A stretch of 64,000 nt of DNA from Opitutales bacterium. GTDB lineage: Bacteria > Verrucomicrobiota > Verrucomicrobiia > Opitutales > JABSRG01. The DNA is taken from positions 21,267-85,266 of the forward strand of contig JANQKZ010000020.1 of the NCBI GenBank assembly GCA_028280845.1, in the 5' to 3' direction. The notes below the pieces were generated by a model. That model saw only the letters and a program-made list of their open reading frames with translations, was not told where the DNA came from and did no database searches. Of the stretch, positions 1-8,415 are shown in pieces. Both the position numbers and the translations under genes were made by a program. The number at the start of each line of letters is the position of its first letter. The first letter of the stretch is position 1.

Positions 1-3000
1 TGAAGGTCCCAGAATCCTCGTCGAAGGTGGTGAAGTATGGGCCATCTCCTACAAAGACATTGACATTCTCCGCCCCGAAGGTGGTCACCGCCACCGTTTC
101 ATCCTCGGTGCCTCCGACCTCTTGTAAGGTCAGGTCTCCCTCCTTGGAGTAACTGATACTGCCCGAGATGTGCACAAAGTCCGACACCTTCATCAGGGTC
201 TGCCGCATATTGAAGGCGATCACCGAATCGGTGTAATCCAGGCTGATCGGAGTGCCTCCGGTCGCCACACTTAGACTTTCGTCGGTAAAGTCGACAAAAG
301 GAGTGGCGGTCAAAACGGAGGCAAAGGGCGCCCCGGAATTCAACTCCAGGCTGGCCTCACCGATAGAGAATTCAAAGAAGCCCCAGTCCAGGCTGAGATC
401 AGACAGACTCGCCTTCAGGGCATACATGCCGGGGACGACCCCATCCGGGTCCGCAGCATCCGTCGCAGAAAAGAGGGACAACCCGAATCCAATATTGTTG
501 AGGACAAACCCAAGCGCATCGGAGTCCGGAGTGTCATCGCCATCGATGTCTCCATCATTATCGCTATCAATAAAGTAAGGTCCAACCCCGACAAATACCG
601 TGACGTTGGACGCCCCGACCGTCGTGATCGACACCGGCAGGTCCTCGATGGTCTGGGTGGCGCTATCCCAACCCGTCACCTTGGCCAGGCTGGCTGCCAG
701 ATCTGGATTGGAGGCGAGGTCAGAACTGGAAAGGCCGGTTTCCACATCGACCGTACCGGAGGTTAACTCAAAGGCAAAGGATCCCTGGATATGGACAAAA
801 TTGGCCAGGCTGATCAGGGTCGATCCGGAGGAGAGACCCAAGACAAATTGATTAAAGTCCAACTCAACCGGAGTTCCCCCCGTGGGCACATCCAGGTGCA
901 TGTCTGTCGGAAAACTGGTCTCAAAATTGACGAAGGGGGTCGCGGACAGGCCGGTGCCCCAGGAACCGCCTGCATTGGCGGCGACCGAGACGTCGTCCAT
1001 TTTAAAGGTGATCCCGGCAGTATCGAGGTTCACCGCATTGGCGATATCCGCTTTAAAGGCGTAGAGGGAGGGCACCACCCGGTCCGGATCGGCAGCCTCG
1101 GTCGAGGTAAAGATGCCCAGACCAAAAGAAATTCCGGTGAAGGAGAAGATCGCACTGGCTTCATCCGTTCCTCCGACAAAGACATTGGCGCTGTCCGCCC
1201 CGAAGGTGATCGAATCGACGGCGAGGTCATTAATCGTGGTGTAGTCGGAAGAGGTGCCGGTTATTTTGTCGAGACCGGCCTTCAGATCAGCGTTCGCCGC
1301 GTCGTTGACCACCGCAGAGGTGAGTCCGGTGCTGATGTCGAGCGTTTGCCCGGAGGATTGTTTGAAGGCAAAATTTCCGGCCACGGTGATGACCTGGGAT
1401 ATGGCCAACTTGGCTCCCTGGACATCCGCTTCGATCAACTCCCCTTCGCCGCCATCCATGTCCAGGGTGATCGAGGTGCTGGGACCGGTACTTACAGCGA
1501 GATTTTCAGAATTCCAGTCAATGACTGAATCATCGGAAGCTCCCAGGTTAATGGTGACTGCTGCACTTGTGGCGCTCAGTTCAAAATCACCCAAGCCGAC
1601 AAAGCCGATTGAGGCGGAGGAGGCTTGCAGGGCGGTCCAGCTCCGTGGGGTGTCCCCACCCTGCTCCGATGCGAGGGCCAGGGCAAAGTTAACCTGGTTT
1701 AACTGAATGCCGGTTGCTTCGGTGCTTCCTCCATTGAGACCAACAAAGGCAGTCAGGTTATTGCCTCCCACCGTCAGCAGATCGACATCGGTAGATTCCG
1801 ATGCTCCTTCAAGGGTTACGCTGCCCGTGCTCTTCTTGAAGGCAAGAGATCCATTGACCTGGAAGAACCCAGCAATGTCTAAATTGATAGTTCCGCTGGC
1901 TTCGACCAGCTCGCCCTCTGCCCCATCCAAGTTGATCACCTCGGTGTCGCTCGCCCCCGATCCGGTGGAAACGGTCAGGTTCCGGGTCTTATAATCCAGC
2001 ACCTGGGTGGCCCCGGCAGATTTTAAATTGACTGCAATCGCTATATTGCTGGCAGAGACTGTGGTGCCTGTAGGCAACCCATCGACCATCACCGACGTGG
2101 CGTTGGCTTCCAGTGTCGTCCAGCTCTGCGAGGCATCTGCCTGGCTTGTTGCAAGAGCCAGGGCGAATTCCACACCAGACAGGTTCAACCCCACCCGGTC
2201 ATCGGTGTCATTGCCATTAAGCCCGGCGAAGGCGCTCAGGTTTGATCCTCCGACCGTGAGAAGGTCCACTGCGGTGTTGGTCAAATCTCCAGTCACTCGA
2301 ACATCTCCGATGCTCTTTTCAAAAGCGAGAGAACCGTTTACCTGGAAGAAGCCGGCCACATTGAGATCAATCGTCCCGCTGGCCTGAATGAGCTCTCCTT
2401 TTGAACCTTCCAGGGTCAACGTTTCCGTATCCGTTGCTCCCGGACCGGTGGATACCGTGAGATTGGTGGTATGGTAGTCCAGAACCTTGGATGCTCCGGC
2501 TGACTTCAGATTCACCGCAACCGCAAGGTCACTGGCTGCTGCGCTGGATCCATCCGGAAGCCCTTTGGCTGCAATGGAAGTAGCACTGGCCACCAAGGTG
2601 GTCCAACTCCTTGCCGAATCCGTTGCCAAGGCGAGGGCAAACTCAACCCCGGTCAGCCCTAATCCAACCTGGTTATCCGTATCGTTGCCATTCAATCCGG
2701 CGAAAGCGCTTAAATTACTGCCCCCCACCGTGAGCAAGTCGACCGCAGTGTTTTCTGTATCATCCGTAACCCGGACTTCACCGGAACTGCGCTCAAACGC
2801 AAGGGATCCGTTAACTTGGAAGAAGCCGGCCACATTGAGGTCGATCGTTCCCGCAGCCTGGATGAGCTCTCCTTTCGAGCCTGCTAGCGAGAGGGTCGTC
2901 GGGGTCGCCGTGCCGTTTGCCACGTCCAGCGACGTCGTGCTATAGTCAATGACATCCGAGGCGGCATCGGACTTTAAATTGATCGAAACGGCAAGATCAC

Positions 3001-5479
3001 TTGCCGAAGCGCTGGATCCCGCTGGTAACCCCTTGGCGGAGATAGAAGTGGCGGTGGCCGTCAGGGTGGTCCAGTTGTTAGCCGAATCGGACGAGTCAGA
3101 TGCCAGAGCCAAGGCAAAGTCAACGCCGCTCAGGCTCAAACCCATTTCATTGACGGCATTTCCTCCGTTCAGCCCGGCAAACGCACTGACTCCGCTACCC
3201 CCAATGGTCAGCAAGTCCATGCTGGTGTTGTCTGTATCTCCATTGACCCGGAGGTCCATGCTGTCCTGGAGAATGTCGAGCGATCCTTCTACCCGGAAAA
3301 AGTCTCCTACCTTGAGGGCAGCGTCAGTCAGGCTGACCGCTTTCAGGGTTGAGGAAGCTCCCAGGTCACCGAAGGTATAGGACACCCCTCCCGCTGAAAT
3401 TTCCTCTCCTGTGTAAGCAGTGCCCGTCTCGTTCCACTTCACCCGGGTGGTCACCGCGCTGAGACTGACCGCAGAGCCTAACTGAACCGCAAGGGCACCA
3501 GCGGCTTCGAGCGCGCGCCCACTTGCACTGAATACGATTCCAACCGACGCTGCAGAGACTCCGGCGGAGAATCCGCCCGCGGTCAGAGATACCGCGGCAT
3601 TATTGGCCACCGCCAGAATGGTCCCCGCCGTATCATCCTTAGCAAAACCGAAATCACCGGAAAGGGCGAAGGCAGACCCAAGCGTAGCCGACAGCCCTTC
3701 GACGCTCACCTCTCTCAAATCAGATGAAGCGTCGAGCTCCTCGAAGGTATAAGTCAAATCTGCCGCTTCCAGAGTTTCTCCAGTGTAGGCGGTTCCCGTG
3801 GTATTAAAGCGGACATCGACATTGCTCGCACTTACACCAGCAAAGCTAACACCGGAAAGAACTGCGGTTCCGTCTGCCTCCAGAGCAATTCCGTCCGCTT
3901 CAGCCACCATTCCGAACGTGGCATCGGAAACCCCGACCGTCAGCCCTCCGGCACTGAAGGAAGCTCCCACTCCGGATCCAGTAGCAATTAAAGTGGATCC
4001 GTCCTTGGCAAATCCAAAGGATCCGGAGATGGAAAATGGCCCCGCTGAAAAGCTTAGTGTCCCACTGGCTTCGACCCCTTGCCCCGAGGATCCGTCCCCG
4101 TCAAAAACTGCGAGTTGCCCGCTGCTGTCCGAAATTGTCACACTGGCCGAAGAAAAATTTACCACCTGGGGAGTGGCCCCGTTGCCCAACTCCAGACTGG
4201 CTAGTAGCGAAAGACTTCCCGATGTAAAGGTAAGGTCGCCCATTCCCACTAAGGAAATTCCGGAGGCAGAGCCCTTGATATCGAGCCAGGCTCTCTGATC
4301 ACTAATATCAACCGGATCGTGGAAAACGAGACCCAGGTCGATATCTGTAAAAGAGAACCCGATGGCTCCCGTATTACTAGCAGGTCCATCGGCTCCAAAG
4401 AATCCAGTCGCATCTCTTAAACCGAATGTCCAGCGTTCAACTGTAACAGTGGAGTTGTCAGTTAAAGTTATGCTATTACTATCTCCGCCATAACCAAGAA
4501 GTATAGAACCTTCAAGATAGAGAGTGTCAGCCACATTTATGGAGCCGCTGAACTCGATGGATGACGGTAGCGTCGTAAAGTAGTCGAGATTCAGGAATTC
4601 ACCAACTGTGTCGTTCGCTGCAGCATCTGCCGCGGATATCAGAAAAGCCGAGCCAGGAAGGAATTCTCGCACTACCAGGTCAATGCTATTAGCGTCCTGC
4701 TGAATATCAAAGTAGTAATCCCCATAAAAACCAAACAACCCCTGTGCAGAACTAAAGCTCCCTGTCGCTGTTGCGAACGTTATAATAGAAAAAGTGTCAC
4801 CCACCTCCGGAGTGAAACCATTAATAATATCGATATCTAATGTTCCAGCTAGTGTAGCTGTATTAGTAACCTGAATCTGATCGTATTCAGTACCGGCAGC
4901 TGTGCCTCCGATTTCGAAGAGGAGCGTGCTGGACCCCGTTTGAGTCAGGTCGGCCACACTGAGTAGACCCGGGGAATTCCCTGGGCTGATTACTCCATAG
5001 TTTTGGAGACGACTATTATAAAAACCTTGCCCCCCCAGGATCTGAGATCGGGTGACTACCCCATCGACGTCTCCAGACAAAAGATCGCCAACGCGAATAA
5101 AATCTAAATCTCCATAATATGCACCCTCAGCACTCGGTGAATCCGGCTCAAGGCCTGGTGCAGTCGGAGATTCCAGCTCCAGTGGATCATCCTCGCCATC
5201 CTGTTCAGAGTCGACGTCCCCCGTATCATCTCTTTCATCCTCAACAACTTCTACGCCTGGGATGTCTTCAAACAGGGCTTCATCTGCCCCGACTGCAGCA
5301 TATTCGCTTTCAAAACCTTCTACTTCCTCTTCCCCAATCTCAATTTTTTCCTGAGTGATCCGCTCCAGGTTCTGGGCTTTATCCTCTCCTAAGCCCCCTA
5401 ATACAGCAGCGTCAGCCGAGAGCATGATCCGGGGCTCGAGGCTTTCTATCTCATAGCGCTGAGAGAAAGGAGAAGACAT
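1..5479 (-). CDS. Giant repetitive surface protein with LEPR-XLL N-terminus (C-terminus cut by window edge)
   Basis: One uninterrupted frame of 1826 codons runs from an ATG at 5479 to the left edge, so the C-terminus is missing. The N-terminus carries LEPRIMLSAD at residues 14-23, the LEPR-XLL motif known at the start of very long repetitive, presumably exported proteins. An acidic linker (about 30-125) and a beta-rich segment with SPGNSPGLL follow, like the passenger-associated repeats of autotransporter-type proteins. The rest is tandem beta-rich repeats of at least three classes, one with a calcium-binding-like DSDNDGDIDGDD stretch. There is no classical signal peptide. It is transcribed divergently from a five-gene export operon, which suggests it is the cargo. 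A surface adhesin or S-layer-like role is inference. Many apparent reading frames on the opposite strand are shadows of the repeats. Confidence 0.85.
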   Translation of the reverse strand, partial: MSSPFSQRYEIESLEPRIMLSADAAVLGGLGEDKAQNLERITQEKIEIGEEEVEGFESEYAAVGADEALFEDIPGVEVVEDERDDTGDVDSEQDGEDDPLELESPTAPGLEPDSPSAEGAYYGDLDFIRVGDLLSGDVDGVVTRSQILGGQGFYNSRLQNYGVISPGNSPGLLSVADLTQTGSSTLLFEIGGTAAGTEYDQIQVTNTATLAGTLDIDIINGFTPEVGDTFSIITFATATGSFSSAQGLFGFYGDYYFDIQQDANSIDLVVREFLPGSAFLISAADAAANDTVGEFLNLDYFTTLPSSIEFSGSINVADTLYLEGSILLGYGGDSNSITLTDNSTVTVERWTFGLRDATGFFGADGPASNTGAIGFSFTDIDLGLVFHDPVDISDQRAWLDIKGSASGISLVGMGDLTFTSGSLSLLASLELGNGATPQVVNFSSASVTISDSSGQLAVFDGDGSSGQGVEASGTLSFSAGPFSISGSFGFAKDGSTLIATGSGVGASFSAGGLTVGVSDATFGMVAEADGIALEADGTAVLSGVSFAGVSASNVDVRFNTTGTAYTGETLEAADLTYTFEELDASSDLREVSVEGLSATLGSAFALSGDFGFAKDDTAGTILAVANNAAVSLTAGGFSAGVSAASVGIVFSASGRALEAAGALAVQLGSAVSLSAVTTRVKWNETGTAYTGEEISAGGVSYTFGDLGASSTLKAVSLTDAALKVGDFFRVEGSLDILQDSMDLRVNGDTDNTSMDLLTIGGSGVSAFAGLNGGNAVNEMGLSLSGVDFALALASDSSDSANNWTTLTATATSISAKGLPAGSSASASDLAVSINLKSDAASDVIDYSTTSLDVANGTATPTTLSLAGSKGELIQAAGTIDLNVAGFFQVNGSLAFERSSGEVRVTDDTENTAVDLLTVGGSNLSAFAGLNGNDTDNQVGLGLTGVEFALALATDSARSWTTLVASATSIAAKGLPDGSSAAASDLAVAVNLKSAGASKVLDYHTTNLTVSTGPGATDTETLTLEGSKGELIQASGTIDLNVAGFFQVNGSLAFEKSIGDVRVTGDLTNTAVDLLTVGGSNLSAFAGLNGNDTDDRVGLNLSGVEFALALATSQADASQSWTTLEANATSVMVDGLPTGTTVSASNIAIAVNLKSAGATQVLDYKTRNLTVSTGSGASDTEVINLDGAEGELVEASGTINLDIAGFFQVNGSLAFKKSTGSVTLEGASESTDVDLLTVGGNNLTAFVGLNGGSTEATGIQLNQVNFALALASEQGGDTPRSWTALQASSASIGFVGLGDFELSATSAAVTINLGASDDSVIDWNSENLAVSTGPSTSITLDMDGGEGELIEADVQGAKLAISQVITVAGNFAFKQSSGQTLDISTGLTSAVVNDAANADLKAGLDKITGTSSDYTTINDLAVDSITFGADSANVFVGGTDEASAIFSFTGISFGLGIFTSTEAADPDRVVPSLYAFKADIANAVNLDTAGITFKMDDVSVAANAGGSWGTGLSATPFVNFETSFPTDMHLDVPTGGTPVELDFNQFVLGLSSGSTLISLANFVHIQGSFAFELTSGTVDVETGLSSSDLASNPDLAASLAKVTGWDSATQTIEDLPVSITTVGASNVTVFVGVGPYFIDSDNDGDIDGDDTPDSDALGFVLNNIGFGLSLFSATDAADPDGVVPGMYALKASLSDLSLDWGFFEFSIGEASLELNSGAPFASVLTATPFVDFTDESLSVATGGTPISLDYTDSVIAFNMRQTLMKVSDFVHISGSISYSKEGDLTLQEVGGTEDETVAVTTFGAENVNVFVGDGPYFTTFDEDSGTF
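1685..3410 (-). repeat. Four tandem coding repeats of about 475-480 bp
   Basis: Within the giant gene, equivalent positions recur near 1685, 2165, 2640 and 3116, a period of 475-480 bp or about 159 residues. Each unit encodes the same landmarks: a GxINLDxAGFFQVNGSLAF-like segment, TxVDLLTVGG, FAGLNG and FALALA. The central units are much more alike than the outer ones, consistent with recent duplication. Two further repeat classes flank this block: copies with TGTAYTGE near 3412 and 3783, and copies with VFVG near 50, 586 and 1171. Confidence 0.75.
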
Positions 5480-6130
5480 TAGCGAGTGAGTTTATTGGGG
5501 TATACGCCCCAGAGAGACCCCAATAACAAGTCACAGGACTCCCCCGAAATCAACACTTATTTTATAAGAATTTATAAAAGCTTAAGATCAGGAGCATGAT
5601 AAGGCTATTTCAATACTATTTCATGAGAGATCCTCCATCATCGGAGATTAGAAATGATATTTGTAATCGCCTCTCAAAGAAGACAATTTAATCCCTTCAA
5701 AGGGGATTATATCGAATTTAGTTTTCTCAATTTTACTCTCTTTTTAATGCGACAAAAATAAACTTATTCAAAAATTAAATGAGTTTAAATGAATAATTTT
5801 TAAAGTACTTTTATCTGACATATAATTTTCGTATTTATAAAAGTTTTAGATCGCATAAATTAAATCAACTATCGATAGATATATAAAATTTTATTAGTCT
5901 CATCAATAAAAAATAGAGTCATTTTTTTATATTAATAATACTTTCATATAAAATCTCATATTAATGGGTAATTTTGTCTCAGTCCGAAAAATATATAAAA
6001 TAGATTTAATTTATTAAATCATCTAAACATCGAAAAGTTAATAGGGATGCAAAAAAGGACCTTATCGATTAGGGTTGCATTGTCTGCGTGGAAGGCCAAT
6101 TAAGACCGGTTTTCCGCATCTTAACATTTC
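5480..6130. promoter_or_regulatory. AT-rich divergent intergenic region
   Basis: About 650 bp separate the giant surface-protein gene from the export operon. The part from about 5540 to 6060 is strikingly A/T-rich compared with neighbouring genes. It must hold the promoters for both directions, but no single convincing -35/-10 pair stands out among the many TATAAT-like strings. Two near-identical 9-mers, AGGGATGCA at 6043 and AGGGTTGCA at 6071, lie 28 bp apart just upstream of the tolC-like gene and could be regulator half-sites. I see no coding potential. Confidence 0.5.
5492..5526 (-). promoter_or_regulatory. Inverted repeat in the leader of the LEPR-XLL gene
   Basis: TTATTGGGGT (5492-5501) and ACCCCAATAA (5517-5526) form a perfect 10-bp inverted repeat with a 15-nt spacer, ending 12 bp before the ATG of the giant gene. 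The inner GGGG could instead pair with a CCCC inside the spacer (5507-5510), giving an alternative smaller hairpin. It could act as an operator or as a 5' leader structure controlling translation; the sequence does not decide between these. Confidence 0.5.
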
Positions 6131-7681
6131 ATGCAACGAACAATATCCATCATTCTATTCCTATCGCTAAATGCCGCGATACTCTTAACACTCGCAGCAC
6201 ATGCTCGTGCGCAAAGCACACCCCCGGAGCCCCTTGAGTATACCATTTACGAATTTGCTCTGATGGCTCTGCAAAACAACCAGGAACTGGAGGTTGAACG
6301 GCTTGGGCCACAGATTCAGGAGGAGGCCATCAACGAGGCACGGGGTGCATTCAATCCTGCCCTGAAGGTATCCGTAAACCACGAAGACCGGGAACGCAAT
6401 TTGGATCAACGCGCCTTCAACGGAGTCTCCAGTATTCTATTTGGGGGCGGTGGTGGAGACTCAACCGTCTTCGCCGAAGTCAACTCCGGGGTAGAAACCG
6501 GAATTGAAGGGCGAACCCCCTTGGGCACCCAATATAATTTGTCCATGTTCAACCGGATCACGGAAAACGATGCCAATGAGTTCCTGGCAGAATACACCTC
6601 GGAACTCAACCTGACCGTGAAACAGCCGATTCTCCGTGGTTTTGGGAGAGACTACAATACGGCAGTCATCCGCCTGGCGGAGAATCGGTATGAGCAACAG
6701 GAATTCCGCCTGCGCAGCATCGTGCTCTCTGTGCTGCAGGAGACGATCAATGCCTGTGTGGAGCTTAAATTTGCTCAAGAAAACATGCGGGTAAAGCGGG
6801 AATCCATTGAACTGGCGGAACAGTTCGTTAGGGAAAACAAACGGAGGGTTGAAGAGGGCCGTATGAGTGAAATCGAAGTCGTTCAGGCGGAGACCCGACT
6901 TTCAGAAGCCAAAGAGGAAGCCTTACAGGCAAAAGGATTCTACATCCAACGGCTCAACCGCCTGCGGGCCCTGATCTATGCCGATGCCAATGAATATCAC
7001 GATCAACCGCTACGCATTGATTACGAATTTGACGGAGACCGTAATTTACCGGGCCGAGATGATTTGCTCTGGTCCGCCAAGAACCGCAATCCGAACTACC
7101 TGCTTGCCAAGAAGCAAATCGAGGAACGATCCATTTCACTCGACCGGGCAGAACAGGATATTTTACCCGAGTTAAACCTGGTCGCAGGCGTAGGCTACCA
7201 GGGCCTTGGATTCGACAATATCCACTCCGCCATCGACGACTACGCCAACCGGGATGGCCCCAACTGGTTAGTAGGGGTCGAGTTCGTATATCCACTTGGA
7301 AACGACACTGCCCTCTCCCGACGGAGAGCCGCCCTTCTCGGCAAGCGGCAGGCCGAGTACAACTTGGCCCAGATCGAGAACCGCCTCGTAACCACCTTGG
7401 ACCAGGCGATCGGAAATGTCGAAGTCACCCTCGAGATCATCGACACAGCCGCCGACTCCGTCCGACTGGCCACGGAATCTCTTGAGGCGGAACAGACTCG
7501 CCTGGTGAACGGACGGACCACGAGTTTCAATGTCGCCCAACTCCAAAGGAATCTTTCGGTTGCCCGCACCCGTGAGCTGGCAGCCTATGTTGAATACGAA
7601 AAGGCGCGGTCCACCCTTTGGACCCTGGTGGGTATCCTCGACCAGCGCATGAATCTTCAATCTGAAACCCTGGCGAACTGA
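6131..7681 (+). CDS. TolC-like outer membrane efflux protein
   Basis: This 516-residue protein belongs to the outer membrane efflux (TolC) family. A signal peptide with a hydrophobic core at about 5-23 is probably cleaved after residue 27. The rest shows two similar alpha-helical/strand halves, with long amphipathic helices rich in E, R, Q and A as in the periplasmic tunnel of TolC. It is the first gene of a rightward operon; its stop overlaps the ATG of the adaptor gene by one base (TGATG), implying translational coupling. It should form the outer membrane channel of the export system encoded here. Start is the ATG after the AT-rich region. Confidence 0.85.
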   Translation: MQRTISIILFLSLNAAILLTLAAHARAQSTPPEPLEYTIYEFALMALQNNQELEVERLGPQIQEEAINEARGAFNPALKVSVNHEDRERNLDQRAFNGVSSILFGGGGGDSTVFAEVNSGVETGIEGRTPLGTQYNLSMFNRITENDANEFLAEYTSELNLTVKQPILRGFGRDYNTAVIRLAENRYEQQEFRLRSIVLSVLQETINACVELKFAQENMRVKRESIELAEQFVRENKRRVEEGRMSEIEVVQAETRLSEAKEEALQAKGFYIQRLNRLRALIYADANEYHDQPLRIDYEFDGDRNLPGRDDLLWSAKNRNPNYLLAKKQIEERSISLDRAEQDILPELNLVAGVGYQGLGFDNIHSAIDDYANRDGPNWLVGVEFVYPLGNDTALSRRRAALLGKRQAEYNLAQIENRLVTTLDQAIGNVEVTLEIIDTAADSVRLATESLEAEQTRLVNGRTTSFNVAQLQRNLSVARTRELAAYVEYEKARSTLWTLVGILDQRMNLQSETLAN

Positions 7682-8409
7682 TGCGTTTCCTCCTACCCTT
7701 GATATCTATCGCTCTCGCGGTTTCCGTTAGCTTACCAGTCACTTCGCCCGCGCGGGAGGTCGAGGGCATTGTTCAGGCAGATAAAGACATCACGATCAGC
7801 GCCAGGACGGAAAACGTCATCGTATCTATGGAGGTTGAAGAAGGCGACCTCGTGGAAGCTGATCAACTATTGGCCCGCCTCGACAGCCGCACCCAGAAGC
7901 TACAGGTCGCCCTGTGGGAAAAACGACTCGAATTGCTCCAGGTCGCCTACGAGAGCTCTCTCAATCTGAGCCGGGATAATATTGTGAGCCGCGAAGAATT
8001 GCTCACCGCCGAAATTGAACGCGACCTCGCTCAGATCCAACTGGAAGCTGCCATGGTCGATCTCGCCGATACTGAGCTGCGATCAGCCATTAACGGAGTG
8101 ATTGTAGAAATAACGAAAGAACCCGGTGAACAGACCCAACTGGGAGAGGAGCTTTTCCGCATCGTCAATACGGAGATCGTCTTCATACAGCTCTACCTTC
8201 CAGCCGAGGAAGCCGCCACCCTGTCGCTGGGCCAGGAATTTGTGGTTAAGTTTCCCCAACTGAAGAATCTGGAGACCACCGACGCCACCATCTCCTTTAT
8301 TGATCCGGCCGTTGACCCCAATAGCGGGTTTCAACGCATCCGTTTGCTCCTCCCCAATCCCGACAATAATATCCGGACCGGCCAGCGATGCCGGGTCGTC
8401 TTTCCCTGA
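7681..8409 (+). CDS. HlyD-type periplasmic adaptor (membrane fusion protein)
   Basis: This is a short (242-residue) membrane fusion protein. It has a signal peptide (about 1-24), a barrel-sandwich/lipoyl-like half (VSMEVEEGDLVEADQLLARLD, here split as VSMEVEEGDLV and ADQLLARLD), a helical hairpin at about 65-120, the second lipoyl half near INGVIVEI, and a beta-barrel C-terminus. Adaptors of this type bridge an inner membrane component to TolC. It lacks an N-terminal transmembrane anchor beyond the signal peptide. It overlaps the tolC-like gene by one base and precedes the GAF-adaptor gene by 6 bp, so it belongs to the same operon. Confidence 0.8.
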   Translation: MRFLLPLISIALAVSVSLPVTSPAREVEGIVQADKDITISARTENVIVSMEVEEGDLVEADQLLARLDSRTQKLQVALWEKRLELLQVAYESSLNLSRDNIVSREELLTAEIERDLAQIQLEAAMVDLADTELRSAINGVIVEITKEPGEQTQLGEELFRIVNTEIVFIQLYLPAEEAATLSLGQEFVVKFPQLKNLETTDATISFIDPAVDPNSGFQRIRLLLPNPDNNIRTGQRCRVVFP

Positions 8410-8415
8410 TTTTAA

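Noticed and set aside
1685..3410. CRISPR-like array
   Set aside because: Repeats are long (about 476 bp), coding and diverged; there are no short identical repeats with unique spacers anywhere in the window, and no cas genes.
252..4298. A chain of plus-strand frames of 60-245 codons
   Set aside because: They lie opposite the single continuous minus-strand frame of the giant repetitive protein, recur with its repeats and have no recognisable domains.
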